From positions 1 to 7,266 of the forward strand of contig CAAGMX010000421.1 in the NCBI GenBank assembly GCA_900771165.1: 7,266 bases of DNA, in the 5' to 3' direction. Below, one piece after another: positions 5,954-7,266 of this stretch. Both the position numbers and the translations under genes were made by a program. The notes under the pieces are model-generated. The model was not told the origin of the DNA. It ran no database searches and saw only the letters and a program-made list of their open reading frames with translations. Every line of letters starts with the position of its first letter. Positions within the stretch are counted from its first letter, which is position 1. The stretch comes from Victivallales bacterium. GTDB taxonomy: Bacteria; Verrucomicrobiota; Lentisphaeria; Oligosphaerales; Oligosphaeraceae.

Positions 5954-7266
5954 ATGTCCCGATCCCCCAAATCCTTCCTGTGTCTTTCCCTCCTTCTGGG
6001 CGTGCTCTTTGGCGCCATGGAAGCCTCTGCCGCCCTGAAGTTGGTCTCTCCGGAGAACCGGGCCACGGTCTCCCTGTTGACCGATCTCCAGCGCTTGGGG
6101 GAGCGGCTTCCCCTGTCCCAGCTGGAGGCCCTTTGGCAGGATCGGGTCTTTGTGGGGCGTCTTCAGGCGAAGCCCGGGGCTTCCCTGCCCCAGGGCATCC
6201 GTCTTGTCTGGCGGAGCACCGAGGCCAAGCCGGGTCTTCAGGGCTACCGTGTGATGGTGGGAAAGGGAGAGAAACTGGATCAGGCGGCGTGCACCGTCTA
6301 CGAGATTTCCGTCCAGGAAGGCCAGGAGAAGCAGCAGGCCCTTTTGCAGAATCTGCGTCCCGGAACGCTCTACAGCTGGAAAGTCCAGGCCCTGGATGAC
6401 CAGGGGACCGTCCTGGAGGAGTCCGGGGTGCGGAATTTCACGGTGGAGGCCGGCGTGCCCTACGTCCTGTATGGGAAGCACCGGGGCAACTTCCGGGAAT
6501 TTGGGGGCATGCCCGCTGGCCAGGGGCGCGTTCTGCCCTACGGCATGATTTACCGCAGCAGCGCCTATCTGCCGGCGGGGGAGGAGCCCCGGGAGTTCGG
6601 GGAATGCCCGGTCATCGGGGAGACGCCCCAGGTGCGGACGGTGGTGGATCTCCGCTGGGAAGGAGAACATCCCACTCTGGCTCCCGATTGGGATCCCCAG
6701 AAGGTCCAATACTTCTCCATCCCCTCCCAGATGTATGTGGGCATCTTCACGGTCAACGGAATGGAAAACTATCGCCAGCTCTTCCCCCTCTTCGCCAAAC
6801 GGGAAAACTACCCCATCCTCTTCCACTGCGTGGTGGGCGCCGACCGCACCGGAACCCTGGCCATGATGCTCCAGGCCGTCCTGGGATGCCCCGAAGAGAT
6901 CATCCGGCGGGACTATGTCTTCACCTCGTTCTACAGCACCCGGTACTTCTCCGCCGTGGACACCACCTTGAAGAAGCTGGCGGACTTCGCCCCCGTCCCG
7001 GATGCCCCCCTTCAATGGAAGGCGGAGGCCTATCTGCTGCGCTGTGGCGTGAAGGCCCAGGAGATTCGGGCCTTCCAGACCCTGATGCTGGGAGAGGACT
7101 TCCCCCTCTCCCCTGTGCTCCAAGAGGCTGTCGCCCGGGAGGAGTTCATCGCCTCCTTCACCCCCACCTCTCAGGTGGCCTTCGATGTCCCCGCCACCCG
7201 GGGACGTGCCATGATGCAGTGCGGGAAGAAATACCTCTTCCAAGGCGGCGTGGAGCAGTTCCTGGC
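5954..7266 (+). CDS. Exported tyrosine-protein phosphatase with Fn3-like N-terminal region (3' end outside window)
   Basis: The frame is open from ATG 5954 to the right edge, giving 437 complete codons. Residues 1-27 look like a Sec signal peptide: a basic start (MSRSPKS), a hydrophobic core (FLCLSLLLGVLFG) and an ASA-A cleavage region near 24-27. The protein should therefore act in the periplasm, at the surface or outside the cell. Residues about 70-160 resemble a fibronectin type III domain (LQNLRPGTLYSWKVQALD and a closing NFTVEAG). The catalytic part, about 165-381, matches the bacterial Y_phosphatase3 type: RGNFREFGG at 177-185, MIYRSSAYL, VVDLR with D232 and R234, and the P-loop HCVVGADRTG with nucleophile C292 and phosphate-binding R298. 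It is expected to hydrolyse phosphotyrosine or related phosphoesters through a cysteinyl-phosphate intermediate; the natural substrate cannot be told. Beyond residue 381 an unrecognised extension begins and is cut off. The neighbouring DNA-repair gene gives no clue to its role. Its own transcription unit is likely given the 153-base gap. Confidence 0.88.
   Translation, partial: MSRSPKSFLCLSLLLGVLFGAMEASAALKLVSPENRATVSLLTDLQRLGERLPLSQLEALWQDRVFVGRLQAKPGASLPQGIRLVWRSTEAKPGLQGYRVMVGKGEKLDQAACTVYEISVQEGQEKQQALLQNLRPGTLYSWKVQALDDQGTVLEESGVRNFTVEAGVPYVLYGKHRGNFREFGGMPAGQGRVLPYGMIYRSSAYLPAGEEPREFGECPVIGETPQVRTVVDLRWEGEHPTLAPDWDPQKVQYFSIPSQMYVGIFTVNGMENYRQLFPLFAKRENYPILFHCVVGADRTGTLAMMLQAVLGCPEEIIRRDYVFTSFYSTRYFSAVDTTLKKLADFAPVPDAPLQWKAEAYLLRCGVKAQEIRAFQTLMLGEDFPLSPVLQEAVAREEFIASFTPTSQVAFDVPATRGRAMMQCGKKYLFQGGVEQFL

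Noticed and set aside
5900..7243. 447-codon open frame on the minus strand
   Set aside because: It lies opposite the phosphatase gene, which has a full catalytic signature, signal peptide and ribosome-binding site. The minus-strand product shows no recognisable motif.

Overview
The window holds three protein genes, all on the + strand and all GC-rich: the 3' part of a pyrophosphate-dependent phosphofructokinase gene (1-933), a complete very long gene encoding a natural fusion of SbcD and SbcC (1214-5800), and the 5' part of an exported tyrosine-phosphatase gene (5954 to the right edge). No RNA gene, CRISPR array, insertion sequence or integrase was seen.

Organism: a bacterium with GC near 60%. 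The long-type PPi-phosphofructokinase (the group found in plants, chlamydiae, spirochaetes and the Verrucomicrobiota/Lentisphaerota side of the PVC group), together with an exported phosphatase that has an Fn3-like N-terminal region, makes a PVC-group bacterium a reasonable guess. This is inference from gene types, not from a phylogenetic marker.

Layout: the glycolytic enzyme ends at 933. A 280-base gap follows, dense in hairpins. One of them (9-bp stem, then a T-rich tract) looks like the intrinsic terminator of the first gene, and another (1083-1118) lies in the presumed leader of the second. The SbcD-SbcC gene starts at 1214 behind a strong ribosome-binding site. It runs without interruption through the Mre11-type nuclease (about residues 1-395), a short linker (about 396-418) and the Rad50-type ATPase with its coiled-coil arms and zinc hook (about 419-1528). 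All key motifs of both partners are intact. A 153-base gap with a possible promoter leads to the phosphatase, which has a signal peptide, an Fn3-like region, the catalytic signature HCVVGADRTG and the start of a C-terminal extension cut by the window edge.

The genes do not form an obvious pathway. Each seems to be its own unit: central metabolism, DNA end and hairpin processing, and an extracytoplasmic phosphatase. The main point of interest is the nuclease-ATPase fusion, with three details inside it: an AT-rich, atypical-codon patch just before the domain junction, an extra cysteine beside the zinc hook, and an exact one-heptad (21-base) tandem duplication in the coiled coil.
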